Shown in pieces: positions 34,740 to 43,518 of a stretch of DNA of 64,000 bases. The notes under the pieces were generated by a model that searched no databases, was not told the origin of the DNA, and saw only the letters and a list, made by a program, of their open reading frames with translations. Source of the DNA: Cobetia sp. L2A1 (GTDB lineage: Bacteria; Pseudomonadota; Gammaproteobacteria; Pseudomonadales; Halomonadaceae); assembly GCF_009796845.1 (NCBI RefSeq), contig NZ_CP047025.1:62001-126000 (forward strand), read 5' to 3'. Positions within the stretch are counted from its first letter, which is position 1; each line of letters opens with the position of its first letter. A program made the translations under genes and the position numbers.

Positions 34740-35384
34740 CTAACAGCCGCGCACAAGTTCCGCATCTGCCTTGATGGCAGGCACGTGCGTCAATGCAAGT
34801 AGACGTAAAGCGCGCGCCGTTGGCAGATCACCCTCGTTGAGGTGTGTTTGACCGCTCAATAATGCCAGTGAGTGCTGAAAGGCCAGCAGTGGATCTTCGA
34901 GGCTGGCAAAGGGTGTGCGCAGACTGGAACGCTGCGTCACGTTCTGCAAGACAGGGCTCAAGGCCTCCAGTTGGGCGAGTGCTTCCTGCTCAGCTGAGAG
35001 CTCGCAGGCTTTAAGCTGTTGATAAAGGCGTTCGAGACGCTGAGTGGCGGCAGAGTCGATAGCCGCATCCGCACTGACAAGTTCCTGCTTGAGCTGCTGG
35101 CGACGCTCGCGCAGCATGCCGGTCATCCAGCTCTGCCAATCACGTACGCCCTCCAGCATGCGGGTAGGGGAGGCGGTCAGTACTACGCCATGTGCTGCTA
35201 ACCAGTGGATCCACAGTAGCTCGCAGACATCGAGTCCAGCCTCGTCTTGCAGTAACAGGCAGGCACTCATCACGTCGCAGGGTGATGCCACGCGACTGGA
35301 ATGAGTGGTTGGCAGGTCCGGAGGGGCCGGCTGTGCGTAGAGGGACAGCGCGTAGTCCCACAATCCGGTAGAATGTGCGCCCAT
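34740..35384 (-). CDS. TIGR02444/DUF2390 family protein
   Basis: A soluble 214-residue protein, mostly helical. The start GLWDYALSLYAQPAPPD, then ACLLLQDEAGLDVCELLWIHWLAAHG, matches the TIGR02444 (DUF2390) pattern of proteobacterial proteins of unknown function; the remaining sequence is Leu/Glu/Gln rich. It lies back to back with the ABC-F gene at 35532, an arrangement also seen in pseudomonads. Transcribed toward fkpA with a 100-base gap. Confidence 0.8.
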   Translation of the reverse strand: MGAHSTGLWDYALSLYAQPAPPDLPTTHSSRVASPCDVMSACLLLQDEAGLDVCELLWIHWLAAHGVVLTASPTRMLEGVRDWQSWMTGMLRERRQQLKQELVSADAAIDSAATQRLERLYQQLKACELSAEQEALAQLEALSPVLQNVTQRSSLRTPFASLEDPLLAFQHSLALLSGQTHLNEGDLPTARALRLLALTHVPAIKADAELVRGC

Positions 35385-35531
35385 CAAGTCGGTCCTCTCT
35401 TTTCGGTATATGTCTGTGTAGATAAAACCCTGTCAGGGGTAGCGCTCGTTGTCTGGCGCAGCTTCCAAGAGGTGTCTCACAGGGCATGACAGGAAGGGTG
35501 CCGACGTCCCTTATTCTTGATCGAGGTTGTC

Positions 35532-37466
35532 ATGATTGCACTGCGCCAGCTCGCCCTGCAACGCGGCGGAGCACCGCTGATCGACGAAGCAGACCTGACG
35601 CTGCATGCCGGCCACAAGGCGGGCATCGTGGGCCCCAACGGTGCCGGCAAGTCGAGCCTGTTTGGCCTGATTCTCGGCGAGCTGATCCCGGACAGTGGCA
35701 CGGTGTCACTGGCGGGCGGCGTGCGTGTAGCGCACATGGCGCAGGAAATCGAGGCACTGGATCGACCGATCGTCGATTACGTCATCGATGGTGATTATGC
35801 GCTACGTGAGACAGAACGTGCGCTGGCAGCCGCAGAAGAAAAGGAGGAGCACCAGCGTCAGGCAGAGCTGCATGCTCATTTCGATACGCTCGATGGCTAT
35901 ACCGCTCGCGCTCGCGCTGAGCAATTGCTGGTCGGCCTTGGTTTCACTCAGGCACAGCTGACCCAGCCGCTGGCGGCCTTCTCCGGTGGCTGGCGGATGC
36001 GGGCCAATCTGGCGCGGACACTCTTCACGCCGTCAGATCTTCTGCTGCTGGATGAGCCCACCAACCACCTGGATCTCGATGCGCTGTTGTGGCTTGAGCA
36101 GTGGCTCGCTCGCTATCCTGGTGCGTTGCTGCTGATCTCGCACGATCGTGACTTTCTCGATGCGGTGTGTGATCACATCATTCACTTTGATCGTCGCAAG
36201 CTGGTCGTCTACAAGGGCAACTACAGCCGCTTCGAGCGCACGCGTTCCGAGCGACTGGTGCGAGAGCAGGTTGAGCACGAGAAGACCATGGCGCGCCGCG
36301 CCGAGATCGAAGACTTCGTGCGGCGTTTCAAGGCCAAGGCCACCAAGGCACGTCAGGCCCAGAGCCGCATGAAGATGCTGGAACGCATGGAAGAGACGGC
36401 CGCGGTCAAGGCCGATTCGCCATTCCACTTCACCATTCCGTGCGCCGACAAGATTTCACATCCGTTGCTAGGACTGGACCGCGCAGTGATCGGTTATCCC
36501 GATCAGCCACCGCAGCTTTCCGGTGTGCGCTTCTCGTTACTGCCAGGCCAGCGGATTGGTCTGCTTGGCCCCAACGGTGCCGGCAAGTCGACGCTGATCA
36601 AGGCGCTGACCGGTGAGCTTGATCTGGTAGAGGGGCAGCGCACTGCGGGTGAGCATCTTGCGATTGGCTACTTTGCCCAGCATCAGGTGGATGGACTTGA
36701 TCTGTCCTCGACGCCGTTCAATCACATACTGCGCCTATCGCCGACGGCGGGTGAGCTGGAAGTGCGTACCTTCCTTGGCAGCTTCGGCTTCCACGGCGAT
36801 GAAGTGTACGCCCTGGTGGGGTCGTTCTCCGGTGGTGAGAAGGCACGCCTGGCGCTGTCGTTGATTGCATGGCAGAAGCCCAATCTGCTGCTGCTCGATG
36901 AGCCGACCAACCATCTGGACCTCGACATGCGCGAGGCACTGACCGATGCGCTGGCAACTTTCGAGGGCACCGTGATTCTCGTTTCGCACGATCGTCACCT
37001 GCTGCGTGCTTGTGTCGATGAATTCTGGTGCATTGCTGATGGCCGCGTGACGCCCTTTGATGGTGATCTCGACGACTATCGCGCCTGGCTCAAGGCACGT
37101 GCCGAAGGCGAGCGCCGTGAAGCGCGCGCCCAGAAGGATGCTGATGCAGGCGCCGATAGCACGCGCACGCCAGACCGCAAGGAAGCCCGTCGTCTGGCAG
37201 CCGAACTGCGCGAGAAACTGCGTCCGCTCAAGAAGGTCAGCGACAAGGCTGAGGAAAGGATGAGCAAGGCGCAAGGTGAGCTGGATGCCGTCGAAGAAGC
37301 GCTGGGGGATGCCACGTTGTATGAGGCTGATCGCAAGACTGAATTGACGAAGCTGTTGGCTAGCCAGGGGGAGATCAAGAGTCGTCTCGATGATGCCGAA
37401 GCCGAATGGTTTGAGGCACAGGAAGCGCTTGAAGAGATGGAAGCTCAACTCAAGGCAGCGGACTGA
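35532..37466 (+). CDS. ABC-F ATPase, YheS-like
   Basis: Ribosome-associated ABC-F protein of 644 residues, without membrane domains. Two ATPase modules: Walker A GPNGAGKSS near residue 34 and GPNGAGKST near residue 345, signatures FSGGWRMRANLART and FSGGEKARLALSL, and two LLLDEPTNHLDLD Walker B motifs. The linker between them is rich in charged residues (the P-site tRNA interaction motif region). The C-terminus is a long coiled coil from about residue 545. ATG 35532 follows GAGG. The next gene starts 3 bases after its stop. Confidence 0.9.
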   Translation: MIALRQLALQRGGAPLIDEADLTLHAGHKAGIVGPNGAGKSSLFGLILGELIPDSGTVSLAGGVRVAHMAQEIEALDRPIVDYVIDGDYALRETERALAAAEEKEEHQRQAELHAHFDTLDGYTARARAEQLLVGLGFTQAQLTQPLAAFSGGWRMRANLARTLFTPSDLLLLDEPTNHLDLDALLWLEQWLARYPGALLLISHDRDFLDAVCDHIIHFDRRKLVVYKGNYSRFERTRSERLVREQVEHEKTMARRAEIEDFVRRFKAKATKARQAQSRMKMLERMEETAAVKADSPFHFTIPCADKISHPLLGLDRAVIGYPDQPPQLSGVRFSLLPGQRIGLLGPNGAGKSTLIKALTGELDLVEGQRTAGEHLAIGYFAQHQVDGLDLSSTPFNHILRLSPTAGELEVRTFLGSFGFHGDEVYALVGSFSGGEKARLALSLIAWQKPNLLLLDEPTNHLDLDMREALTDALATFEGTVILVSHDRHLLRACVDEFWCIADGRVTPFDGDLDDYRAWLKARAEGERREARAQKDADAGADSTRTPDRKEARRLAAELREKLRPLKKVSDKAEERMSKAQGELDAVEEALGDATLYEADRKTELTKLLASQGEIKSRLDDAEAEWFEAQEALEEMEAQLKAAD

Positions 37467-37469
37467 TCG

Positions 37470-38246
37470 ATGCGGCTGGATCGCTGGCTGACGCGTCAGC
37501 CGCAGCTGAACCGTCGCCTCGCCTTGCAGGCGCTGGCGGCAGGGCAGGTGCAGGTTAACGGGCAGACGATACGTGACCCACTGCATGACGTGGGGCCCTT
37601 CGATGCGCTTCATCTGTCAGCGAGCGACTCTGCGTTGAGCGCTTGCTTGCAGGTCGCGCGCCGTCCGCGTCATGTGCTGCTCAACAAGCCTGCCGGCATC
37701 GTCACTGCATGCCATGACCCCGAGCATCCCACTGTCATTGACGTACTGCGTGCCTCACTCAAGGCGCGCGGCGAAGACGATGACTGGCTGGCAGAGATTC
37801 ATCATGTCGGTCGGTTGGATCGCGCGACGACTGGCGCGCTATTGCTGACCAACGATGGCGATGTGTCATCACGTATCAGTGATGCCGGCCTCGAGGGCCC
37901 CGCCAAGGGGTATCGCATGGCCTTGGCGCAGCCGTTGTCACACACTGAGCAAATCAGTGCCATCGCGTGTGTGGCGGAAGGCGTATTGCTGGAGCATGAT
38001 CCGCGGCCTACCCTGCCGGCGACTTTGGCGTTTCTGGCACCAGCCGAGGCACGACTGACGCTGCACGAGGGCCGCCATCATCACGTCAAGCGACTGTGGC
38101 GAACACTAGGCAATCGTGTGGTGTGGCTGCATCGTGAATCGGTCGCGGGGCTGACACTCGAGGGACTGGCCATCGGTGAGTGGCGCGAGCTGACGGCAGA
38201 GGAATGCCTACGTCTTGGGGCGGCGCAGAGTCCAAGTGGAGACTGA
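37470..38246 (+). CDS. RsuA-family rRNA pseudouridine synthase
   Basis: RNA modification enzyme of 258 residues, probably acting on 16S rRNA (U516) or a 23S site. An N-terminal S4 RNA-binding domain (MRLDRWLTRQPQLNRRLALQALAAGQVQVNG) is followed by the catalytic domain with VLLNKPAGIVTA and the active aspartate in HVGRLDRATTGALLLTNDG. The late region HEGRHHHVKRLW is typical for RsuA. It begins directly after the ABC-F stop, so the two translation-related genes form one unit. Confidence 0.88.
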   Translation: MRLDRWLTRQPQLNRRLALQALAAGQVQVNGQTIRDPLHDVGPFDALHLSASDSALSACLQVARRPRHVLLNKPAGIVTACHDPEHPTVIDVLRASLKARGEDDDWLAEIHHVGRLDRATTGALLLTNDGDVSSRISDAGLEGPAKGYRMALAQPLSHTEQISAIACVAEGVLLEHDPRPTLPATLAFLAPAEARLTLHEGRHHHVKRLWRTLGNRVVWLHRESVAGLTLEGLAIGEWRELTAEECLRLGAAQSPSGD

Positions 38247-38247
38247 G

Positions 38248-38286
38248 TTATCCACACCCCGTGGCAAGCAAAAGGGGGTGTGGATA
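38248..38286. terminator. Convergent hairpin carrying two DnaA-box-like arms
   Basis: TATCCACACCCC (38249-38260) pairs perfectly with GGGGTGTGGATA (38275-38286). The left arm contains a perfect DnaA box TTATCCACA (38248-38256) and the right arm TGTGGATAG, one change away. It lies between convergent genes; no U-run, so termination is only partly supported. Confidence 0.5.
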
Positions 38287-38328
38287 GTCTGGGCAGGTCG
38301 GCCGCGACGAACGGGAATCCCTCGGCGA

Positions 38329-39549
38329 TTAGCGCCCGACGGCCTGAGCCGGCTGATCGTCGTCGCTCTCGCCGACGACATGGCTGGCTTCTTGCGTCGA
38401 CAGGCTGACCAGCTCACCCTCGGCATTACGGGTGAAGTTACGTACGACTACGCCAATGTTGTACGGTAACGGCGCAAACTGACTGCAGCGACTGAGCACT
38501 TCATGCATATCGGCATAGCCGCTGCCTCTGCGCGCATCGATGGTCGCACGTGAGAAATCGATGTCCTTGAGCGAGGTTTCGCCGGGCCGCGCTGCCGCCA
38601 GCAAGCGCACCACATTGATGGAGGGCTTGTGGGTCATGGAGAGAATTTCCTGAATCTCCGGCAACTGACGCAGGCTTTCCGGTAGATGATTCGCCAGATT
38701 CTCGATGCCCATGCGCAGCGTCTGATTCTCTTCCAGCAGGTTCAGGTGCTCACCGGCGCGGCTGGAGTACTGAATATCCTTCTCTCTCAGCTGAGCTTCC
38801 TGAAGAGTCTCAGGCACCTTGCCATCGGAGCTCCACAGGTCGATGACGTAGCAGTTGACCACTGTCTCTCCATGTGGGTGCTCAGCCAGTACCCAACTGA
38901 CAGGCGTATTGGAGTAGAGGCCGCCGTCCCAATAGGCCTCGCCATCGATCCAGACCGGCGGGAAGGAGGGTGGTAGTGCGCCACTGGCGAGAATATGGCG
39001 ATGGTCCAGCGCTTCATGCGATGAATCGAAATAACGCAGGGCACCACTGCCGATGTTGACCGCACCTACCGACAGACGCACGTTCTCAGGATGGCGGGCA
39101 TCGAGACGCTCGAAGTCCACCAATCGATTGAGCGTATCGCCCAGTGGCTCTGTGTCGTAAAGGCTGGGAGGCTCGCCGAAGAAGCTCTGCCACAAGGGCA
39201 CTGTCCACAGTGGGCGTGGGCGGAAGAATCCCGGAATGCCGAATACCATCGCCGAGGTGCGCGCAACGCTGCGCTCCCAGGGGTGGAAGGCCGCGCCCAT
39301 GCTGGTGGCGGGTTGGGCAATGCCGTACCAGAATTTTTCCAGCGCGAGCAAGCGCTCGCCATCCGGATTACCGGCGATCAGTGCACCATTGATGGCGCCG
39401 ACGGACGTGCCAACGACCCAGTCAGGCTGAATGCCGGCCTCGGTGAGCGCCTCGAATACGCCTATCTGATATGCCCCCAATGCCCCGCCGCCCTGGAGTA
39501 CCAGAATATTGAGTGCGTCGGCACAGAAGTCGCAGGATGTATCACGCAT
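38329..39549 (-). CDS. Patatin-like phospholipase with DUF3734 region
   Basis: Serine acyl hydrolase of 406 residues. The oxyanion loop GGGALGAYQIGVFEAL near residue 17 and nucleophile GTSVGAINGAL near residue 48 are followed by the catalytic aspartate in YWDGGLYSNTP near residue 205. The C-terminal part (VRLLAAARPGETSLKDIDFSRATIDARR) corresponds to DUF3734. It begins with CDFCADALNILVLQGG and no signal peptide. Members of this type (PhaZ- or lipase-like) vary in substrate, so none is claimed. Confidence 0.9.
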   Translation of the reverse strand: MRDTSCDFCADALNILVLQGGGALGAYQIGVFEALTEAGIQPDWVVGTSVGAINGALIAGNPDGERLLALEKFWYGIAQPATSMGAAFHPWERSVARTSAMVFGIPGFFRPRPLWTVPLWQSFFGEPPSLYDTEPLGDTLNRLVDFERLDARHPENVRLSVGAVNIGSGALRYFDSSHEALDHRHILASGALPPSFPPVWIDGEAYWDGGLYSNTPVSWVLAEHPHGETVVNCYVIDLWSSDGKVPETLQEAQLREKDIQYSSRAGEHLNLLEENQTLRMGIENLANHLPESLRQLPEIQEILSMTHKPSINVVRLLAAARPGETSLKDIDFSRATIDARRGSGYADMHEVLSRCSQFAPLPYNIGVVVRNFTRNAEGELVSLSTQEASHVVGESDDDQPAQAVGR

Positions 39550-39749
39550 GAAACCTTCTCCTCTCCGGCAGCGCCGCTAGTCCCGGTAGGGTATTGCCTT
39601 CGCGGATGCCTCTTTCACGTAGCATCTTGGCGGTGACGATAGGGATATATCGTCATTTATTGTGCGCTGCAGCATGTGGTTGTCAGCATAGCACGGCTAA
39701 CGCGAATGTCGCGGTGTTGATAGAGGTCGCTTGGGTCTGCCAGCCAGTG

Positions 39750-40199
39750 TTAGCCACACCAGCCGCTCAGCCATTGGTCGGCTGCTAGCAGCAGCAGGGC
39801 ATAGCGCGCGCCCTTGGCGATCACGATCAATACCACGCTCTTCCACCATGCAAGTCGGAAGACTCCCGCCAGCACGGTCAGCGGATCGCCGATGATGGGG
39901 GCCCAGCTGATCAGCAAACTCCAGGCACCGAAGCGTCGATACCAGAGCGTGCCGCGTGCCAATGCTCGACGCGATACCGGAAACCAGCGCTTCGTCCGCA
40001 GGCGCCGTGCACCGCGCCCCATTGCGACGTTGATCAGGCTGCCGAGAGTATTGCCCAGCGTGGCTGCAGCCCACAGGAGCCATGGTGTGTGTCCTTGGTA
40101 CCAGAGGCCGGCCAGTGCTGCTTCTGATCCGCCGGGCAGCAAGGTGGCACTGGCGAGCGCGATCAATGCCAGTGACAGTAGCGATGTGACTTCATCCAT
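39750..40199 (-). CDS. YqaA-like membrane protein (SNARE-associated/DedA-type fold)
   Basis: Inner-membrane protein of 149 residues with helices at the start (LLSLALIALASATLLPGGSEAALAGL), middle (LWAAATLGNTLGSLINVAMG) and end. The LPGGSE motif and the GNTLGSLIN helix mark the YqaA branch of the VTT/DedA superfamily, probably lipid-related scramblase-type proteins. ATG 40199 is the family start; a tandem 16-base duplication (40185-40216) creates a second, upstream ATG 12 bases earlier in frame. Confidence 0.85.
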   Translation of the reverse strand: MDEVTSLLSLALIALASATLLPGGSEAALAGLWYQGHTPWLLWAAATLGNTLGSLINVAMGRGARRLRTKRWFPVSRRALARGTLWYRRFGAWSLLISWAPIIGDPLTVLAGVFRLAWWKSVVLIVIAKGARYALLLLAADQWLSGWCG

Positions 40200-40216
40200 C
40201 TGTGACTTCATCCATC
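40185..40216 (+). repeat. 16-bp tandem duplication at the yqaA start
   Basis: TGTGACTTCATCCATC occurs twice without a gap (40185-40200 and 40201-40216). It duplicates the start codon region of the minus-strand gene; since 16 is not a multiple of 3, the upstream copy of that start codon is out of frame. Confidence 0.85.
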
Positions 40217-40325
40217 TGTGAGTCTTCCACTGGTCACGGCATGAGAGCGATCATGGTGGCTTTCTTCCCCGTCCAGCTCGGGTATGCTGGTCGCATGTCC
40301 ATGCCATTTTCCGGGAGCTTCTTGC

Positions 40326-41126
40326 ATGCTTATTCCGTGCGTCCTGACGATTGCGGGTTCTGACCCTTCGGGAGGAGCTGGTATTCAGGCCGACCTCAAG
40401 ACATTCTCTGCACTGGGCGCTTACGGGGCCAGTGTGATCACTGCGCTCACCGCTCAGAATACCTGTGGTGTACGCAGTGTAGAGGCCGTATCGCGCGAGT
40501 TCATTGCCGCGCAGCTGGATGCCGTACTCGATGACCTTGATATCCGAGCCGTCAAGATTGGCATGATTGCAGACCCGCTGGTCGCGGAAATGCTGGCGGA
40601 TCGTCTGCTCCAGCGTCGGCCACCCTGGATCGTGCTAGACCCGGTTCTGGTCGCCAAGAGCGGCGATGCATTGGTCAATGACGCGGCTATCAACGCCGTG
40701 GCCAAATATCTGGTACCGCTTGCAGACATCATTACGCCTAATCTGCACGAGGCTGCGGTACTGTTGGGAGAGCGTCGTCTGATTGGCCGCAGTGACATGC
40801 CAGTGGCCGCACGTGAGTTGCGCGCGAGAGGCGCGAAGGCGGTATTGATCAAGGGTGGGGCGCTTGAGGGACAGGCATGTGATGACCTGCTGGTCAGCGA
40901 TGCGGGGGAGCAGTGGCTGTGCGCGCCGCGTATTGAGACCGATAACCTGCATGGCACCGGTTGCTCAATGTCCTCCGCCATTACGACGCGTCTGGCTCAG
41001 GGGCGATCGTTGCCACAGGCCGTGGAAGAAGCGCGTGAATGGCTATTGGGCGCTTTGCGCGCATCGGATCAACTCAGCGTAGGCAAGGGTCGCGGCCCTG
41101 TGCATCACTTCCATGCGCTGTGGTGA
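40326..41126 (+). CDS. thiD: Hydroxymethylpyrimidine / phosphomethylpyrimidine kinase
   Basis: Phosphorylates HMP and HMP-P for thiamine synthesis, 266 residues of ribokinase fold. Signatures are TIAGSDPSGGAGIQADLKTF at the start, ALTAQNTCGV, AVKIGMIADP and the C-terminal anion hole DNLHGTGCSMSSAI with the catalytic Cys in GTGCS. ATG 40326 begins the conserved domain (the frame runs 14 codons upstream). It is not beside thiS-thiG, which lie 12 kb away. Confidence 0.95.
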   Translation: MLIPCVLTIAGSDPSGGAGIQADLKTFSALGAYGASVITALTAQNTCGVRSVEAVSREFIAAQLDAVLDDLDIRAVKIGMIADPLVAEMLADRLLQRRPPWIVLDPVLVAKSGDALVNDAAINAVAKYLVPLADIITPNLHEAAVLLGERRLIGRSDMPVAARELRARGAKAVLIKGGALEGQACDDLLVSDAGEQWLCAPRIETDNLHGTGCSMSSAITTRLAQGRSLPQAVEEAREWLLGALRASDQLSVGKGRGPVHHFHALW

Positions 41127-41214
41127 TAGGTAACTCACCGCCGCGGTATCAAAACGACGCGGTGTGATGTGGTTGATGTTTCCTATCCTGTTGCTTCATT
41201 GACGAGTGAAAACC

Positions 41215-41832
41215 ATGCCTTCATCACTGTTCCGCTTGCCTCTGCTTCGCGTGCTGCCGCCTCGACTGCGAGTGGCTAGTCTGATGATTTGTCTGACGGC
41301 TGCCATGAGTCCGCAGGTAGTGGCTGCCGAGATCAAGGGCGTCAGCTTTGCTGATCAGATAGCCGCGCCCGGTGGTCAGTCAATGACGCTGATCGGTACT
41401 GGGCTCTTCACCTACATGGTGTGGGATGCCTATGTGGGCGCCTACTATCAGGATGCCCGGCGTCCGCGCCCGGCGCCCTTGAATGATGTCTCGCGGCGTT
41501 TGGTGCTGGAGTATTTTCACGCCATTGATGCTGAAGACTTTGCCAAGGCGACTACCAAGGGCGTGCGCAGGAATCTATCGACAAGTGACTTTACGGCTGT
41601 CGAGGCGGCGTTGAAGAGTTTCAATGCTGCCTATCGCAACGTGGTGCCGGGCGATCGCTATGCGCTGCAGTGGCAGGCTGCCGGAGGTGGAAGAGGGACA
41701 TTGACGCTGGCGCTCAATGATACGGTCATCTTCACGAGTGACTCATTGTTACTGGCCAATGGCCTGTTTGGCATCTGGCTGGGGGACGCCCCTGCGCAGG
41801 ACGACTTCCGCGCTCAGTTGCTGGGACAATAG
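41215..41832 (+). CDS. Chalcone isomerase-like periplasmic protein
   Basis: A 205-residue exported protein. A long basic and hydrophobic signal region (RVASLMICLTAAMSPQVVAA) precedes EIKGVSFADQIAAPGGQSMTLIGTGLFTYMVWDAYVGAYYQ, the opening pattern of the bacterial chalcone isomerase-like family (Chalcone_3), whose role is unknown. ATG 41215 is preferred over GTG 41206. The stop codon lies inside a four-copy 15-base tandem repeat, so the C-terminus (LLGQ) is the first unit of that repeat. Confidence 0.8.
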   Translation: MPSSLFRLPLLRVLPPRLRVASLMICLTAAMSPQVVAAEIKGVSFADQIAAPGGQSMTLIGTGLFTYMVWDAYVGAYYQDARRPRPAPLNDVSRRLVLEYFHAIDAEDFAKATTKGVRRNLSTSDFTAVEAALKSFNAAYRNVVPGDRYALQWQAAGGGRGTLTLALNDTVIFTSDSLLLANGLFGIWLGDAPAQDDFRAQLLGQ

Positions 41833-41882
41833 TTGCGAGGGCAATTGTTGCTAGGGCAATTGTTGCTAGGGCAATTGTTGCT
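41823..41882 (+). repeat. 15-bp tandem repeat across the stop codon
   Basis: Three exact copies of AGGGCAATTGTTGCT (41838-41852, 41853-41867, 41868-41882) follow one degenerate copy (41823-41837) that contains the stop. The unit is a multiple of three, so the frame beyond TAG continues as repeated LLLGQ and stays open until 41915. Confidence 0.9.
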
Positions 41883-41926
41883 TGGCCTGAGTCGCGCAAA
41901 AGACATCGCGTAAAAACACCATGAAA

Positions 41927-41964
41927 AACGCCCCGCTCGGATCTCCGAGCGGGGCGTTCTTTTT
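41927..41964. terminator. Terminator between the chalcone-like gene and dctP
   Basis: AACGCCCCGCTCGG-ATCT-CCGAGCGGGGCGTT, 14-bp stem, then CTTTTT; A5 upstream makes it bidirectional between convergent genes. Confidence 0.9.
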
Positions 41965-42005
41965 GCCGCATCAGGCATGGCTGTTGCCATGCCTGAGAGT
42001 ACGGC

Positions 42006-43094
42006 TTACTTGCCTTCAGCGGTCTTGATATCAGCCTGCAAGGTATCGAGAATCTTGCTGCCGCGTTCCCCTGCTTGCTCGCGGAAGACCTTCCAGCCTT
42101 TTTCGCCTGCCGGACGGAAGGCATCACGCTGCTTGTCGGTCAGCGTTATGACCTTGATATCGCTGTCTTTCTTGATCTTCTCGAGGCGCTCCGCGTTGTA
42201 CTGCTCCTGCTTTTCGAAGATGTAGGGGCGCATCTCGTCGGTCACCTTGTCCAGAATCTGACGCTGGTCGTCATCCAATCCTGAATAGAAATCGTTGGAG
42301 GCCACCAGGGTCGTGATGAACTGCGCCTGTTTCGCCTGAATCATGTAGTCCTGAACCTCGTAGAAGCTCATTTCCTCAATGGCGAATACGGGATTGACCT
42401 GACCATCGATCTGGCCCAGCTGCAAGCCGGAATAGACTTCTGAATACGGTAGCGGTGTCGGGTTGGCACCGTAGCCGCGATAGGTCTCAACCAGGATCGG
42501 TGAGGTCATGGTACGAATCTTGAAACCTTCCATGTCGGCTGGCTTCTCGATGTCACGGTTGCCCGTCCAAACCATCCAGCCTTCCGGAATCACGCCCAGC
42601 AGCTGTAGATTCTGCTCGGTATAGGCGTCCGACAGCATGTCGATGGCCTTGGAGCTGCCCAGCACCTTCTCGTTGACGGCATTATCGTCAGAGAACAGGA
42701 AGTGCAGCGTAAAGACGCCGGCCTCCGGAATCACCGAGGCCAGATGGCCAGGCGAGGCGAAAGTCAGCTGGATGGCATCGCTCTGCACCAGCTCAGTGAG
42801 CTGGGAAGAGGTGCCCAGAGCGCCATAGGGATAGATCTCGACATCGATATCTCCGTCTGAAGCCTTCTCGATACGCTCTTTGAACTCCTGGGCATAGGCG
42901 TCCTGCACGCTACCGGAAACCTCTTCCAGCGCAAAACGCCAAGTATCCGCTTGGACGCCAGCAGAGACGAAGGCTGATACGCCGAGACTGGAGGCTAGTG
43001 CTATTCCCTTGATCAGGGCGGAAAGGCGAACAGGTACCTGTGATGGGGTCGTCTCGCGGTGTTGTTCGGGTGACGGGGTCCACTGCATGGTCAT
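42006..43094 (-). CDS. dctP: TRAP transporter solute-binding protein (DctP type)
   Basis: Periplasmic receptor of a tripartite ATP-independent transporter for organic acids, 362 residues. After a long cytoplasmic start (about 22 residues) comes the signal helix SALIKGIALASSLGVSAFVSAGVQA. The mature domain shows VEIYPYGALGTSSQLTELVQSDAIQ and GFKIRTMTSPILVETYRGYGANPTPLPYSEVYSGLQLGQIDG; the conserved Arg of KIRTM binds the carboxylate. AGGAG precedes ATG 43094. It is divergent from its membrane partners at 43519 and 44289. Confidence 0.92.
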   Translation of the reverse strand: MTMQWTPSPEQHRETTPSQVPVRLSALIKGIALASSLGVSAFVSAGVQADTWRFALEEVSGSVQDAYAQEFKERIEKASDGDIDVEIYPYGALGTSSQLTELVQSDAIQLTFASPGHLASVIPEAGVFTLHFLFSDDNAVNEKVLGSSKAIDMLSDAYTEQNLQLLGVIPEGWMVWTGNRDIEKPADMEGFKIRTMTSPILVETYRGYGANPTPLPYSEVYSGLQLGQIDGQVNPVFAIEEMSFYEVQDYMIQAKQAQFITTLVASNDFYSGLDDDQRQILDKVTDEMRPYIFEKQEQYNAERLEKIKKDSDIKVITLTDKQRDAFRPAGEKGWKVFREQAGERGSKILDTLQADIKTAEGK

Positions 43095-43344
43095 CTTGTT
43101 CTCCTGGTCTGTTTTTCCATCAGCATCGGGTGGCTTGACTGCTCACCCGCTGTCCAGCTTGCATCGTTTAGATAATATTGCCATCCTTAATATAATAAAA
43201 AAATTACCAAATCGGATGACGTGATTAGAAATTATTATGAATGATGGAGCCATTGGTATGGCTGTCTGATGCTAATGGCTTACCGTTGCGTGCTGGGCAC
43301 GCTTGAGATGTCGATCACGCTCCTGGTGTCATGCAAGCAATGGT

Positions 43345-43421
43345 CTCTAATAACGTTAGAGCATGTTTTCCAAAAACGGAAATAATGGTGCCCTTTTGTA
43401 TGCATCCAACGAATAACGCTA
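43345..43421. promoter_or_regulatory. Operator-like palindrome and repeat in the TRAP divergent region
   Basis: CTCTAA-TAACG-TTAGAG (43345-43361) is a perfect 6-bp dyad. Its core AATAACGTTA (43349-43358) recurs as AATAACGCTA (43412-43421), exactly 63 bases (six helical turns) away, so a repressor could bridge them. The 424-base divergent region (43095-43518) is otherwise AT-rich and gene-free. Confidence 0.5.
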
Positions 43422-43518
43422 ACGATGCGTTTATTTTTAGTGAAATCAGCCGGATTGTCGCCTTTTCGACGATGGATGGCCCAATCAACAGTAAGCCAAG
43501 CCGACAGGAAGTCACTCC

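Noticed and set aside
36735..37613. 292-codon minus-strand frame opposite the ABC-F gene
   Set aside because: Overlaps two well-supported plus-strand genes and has no recognisable domain.
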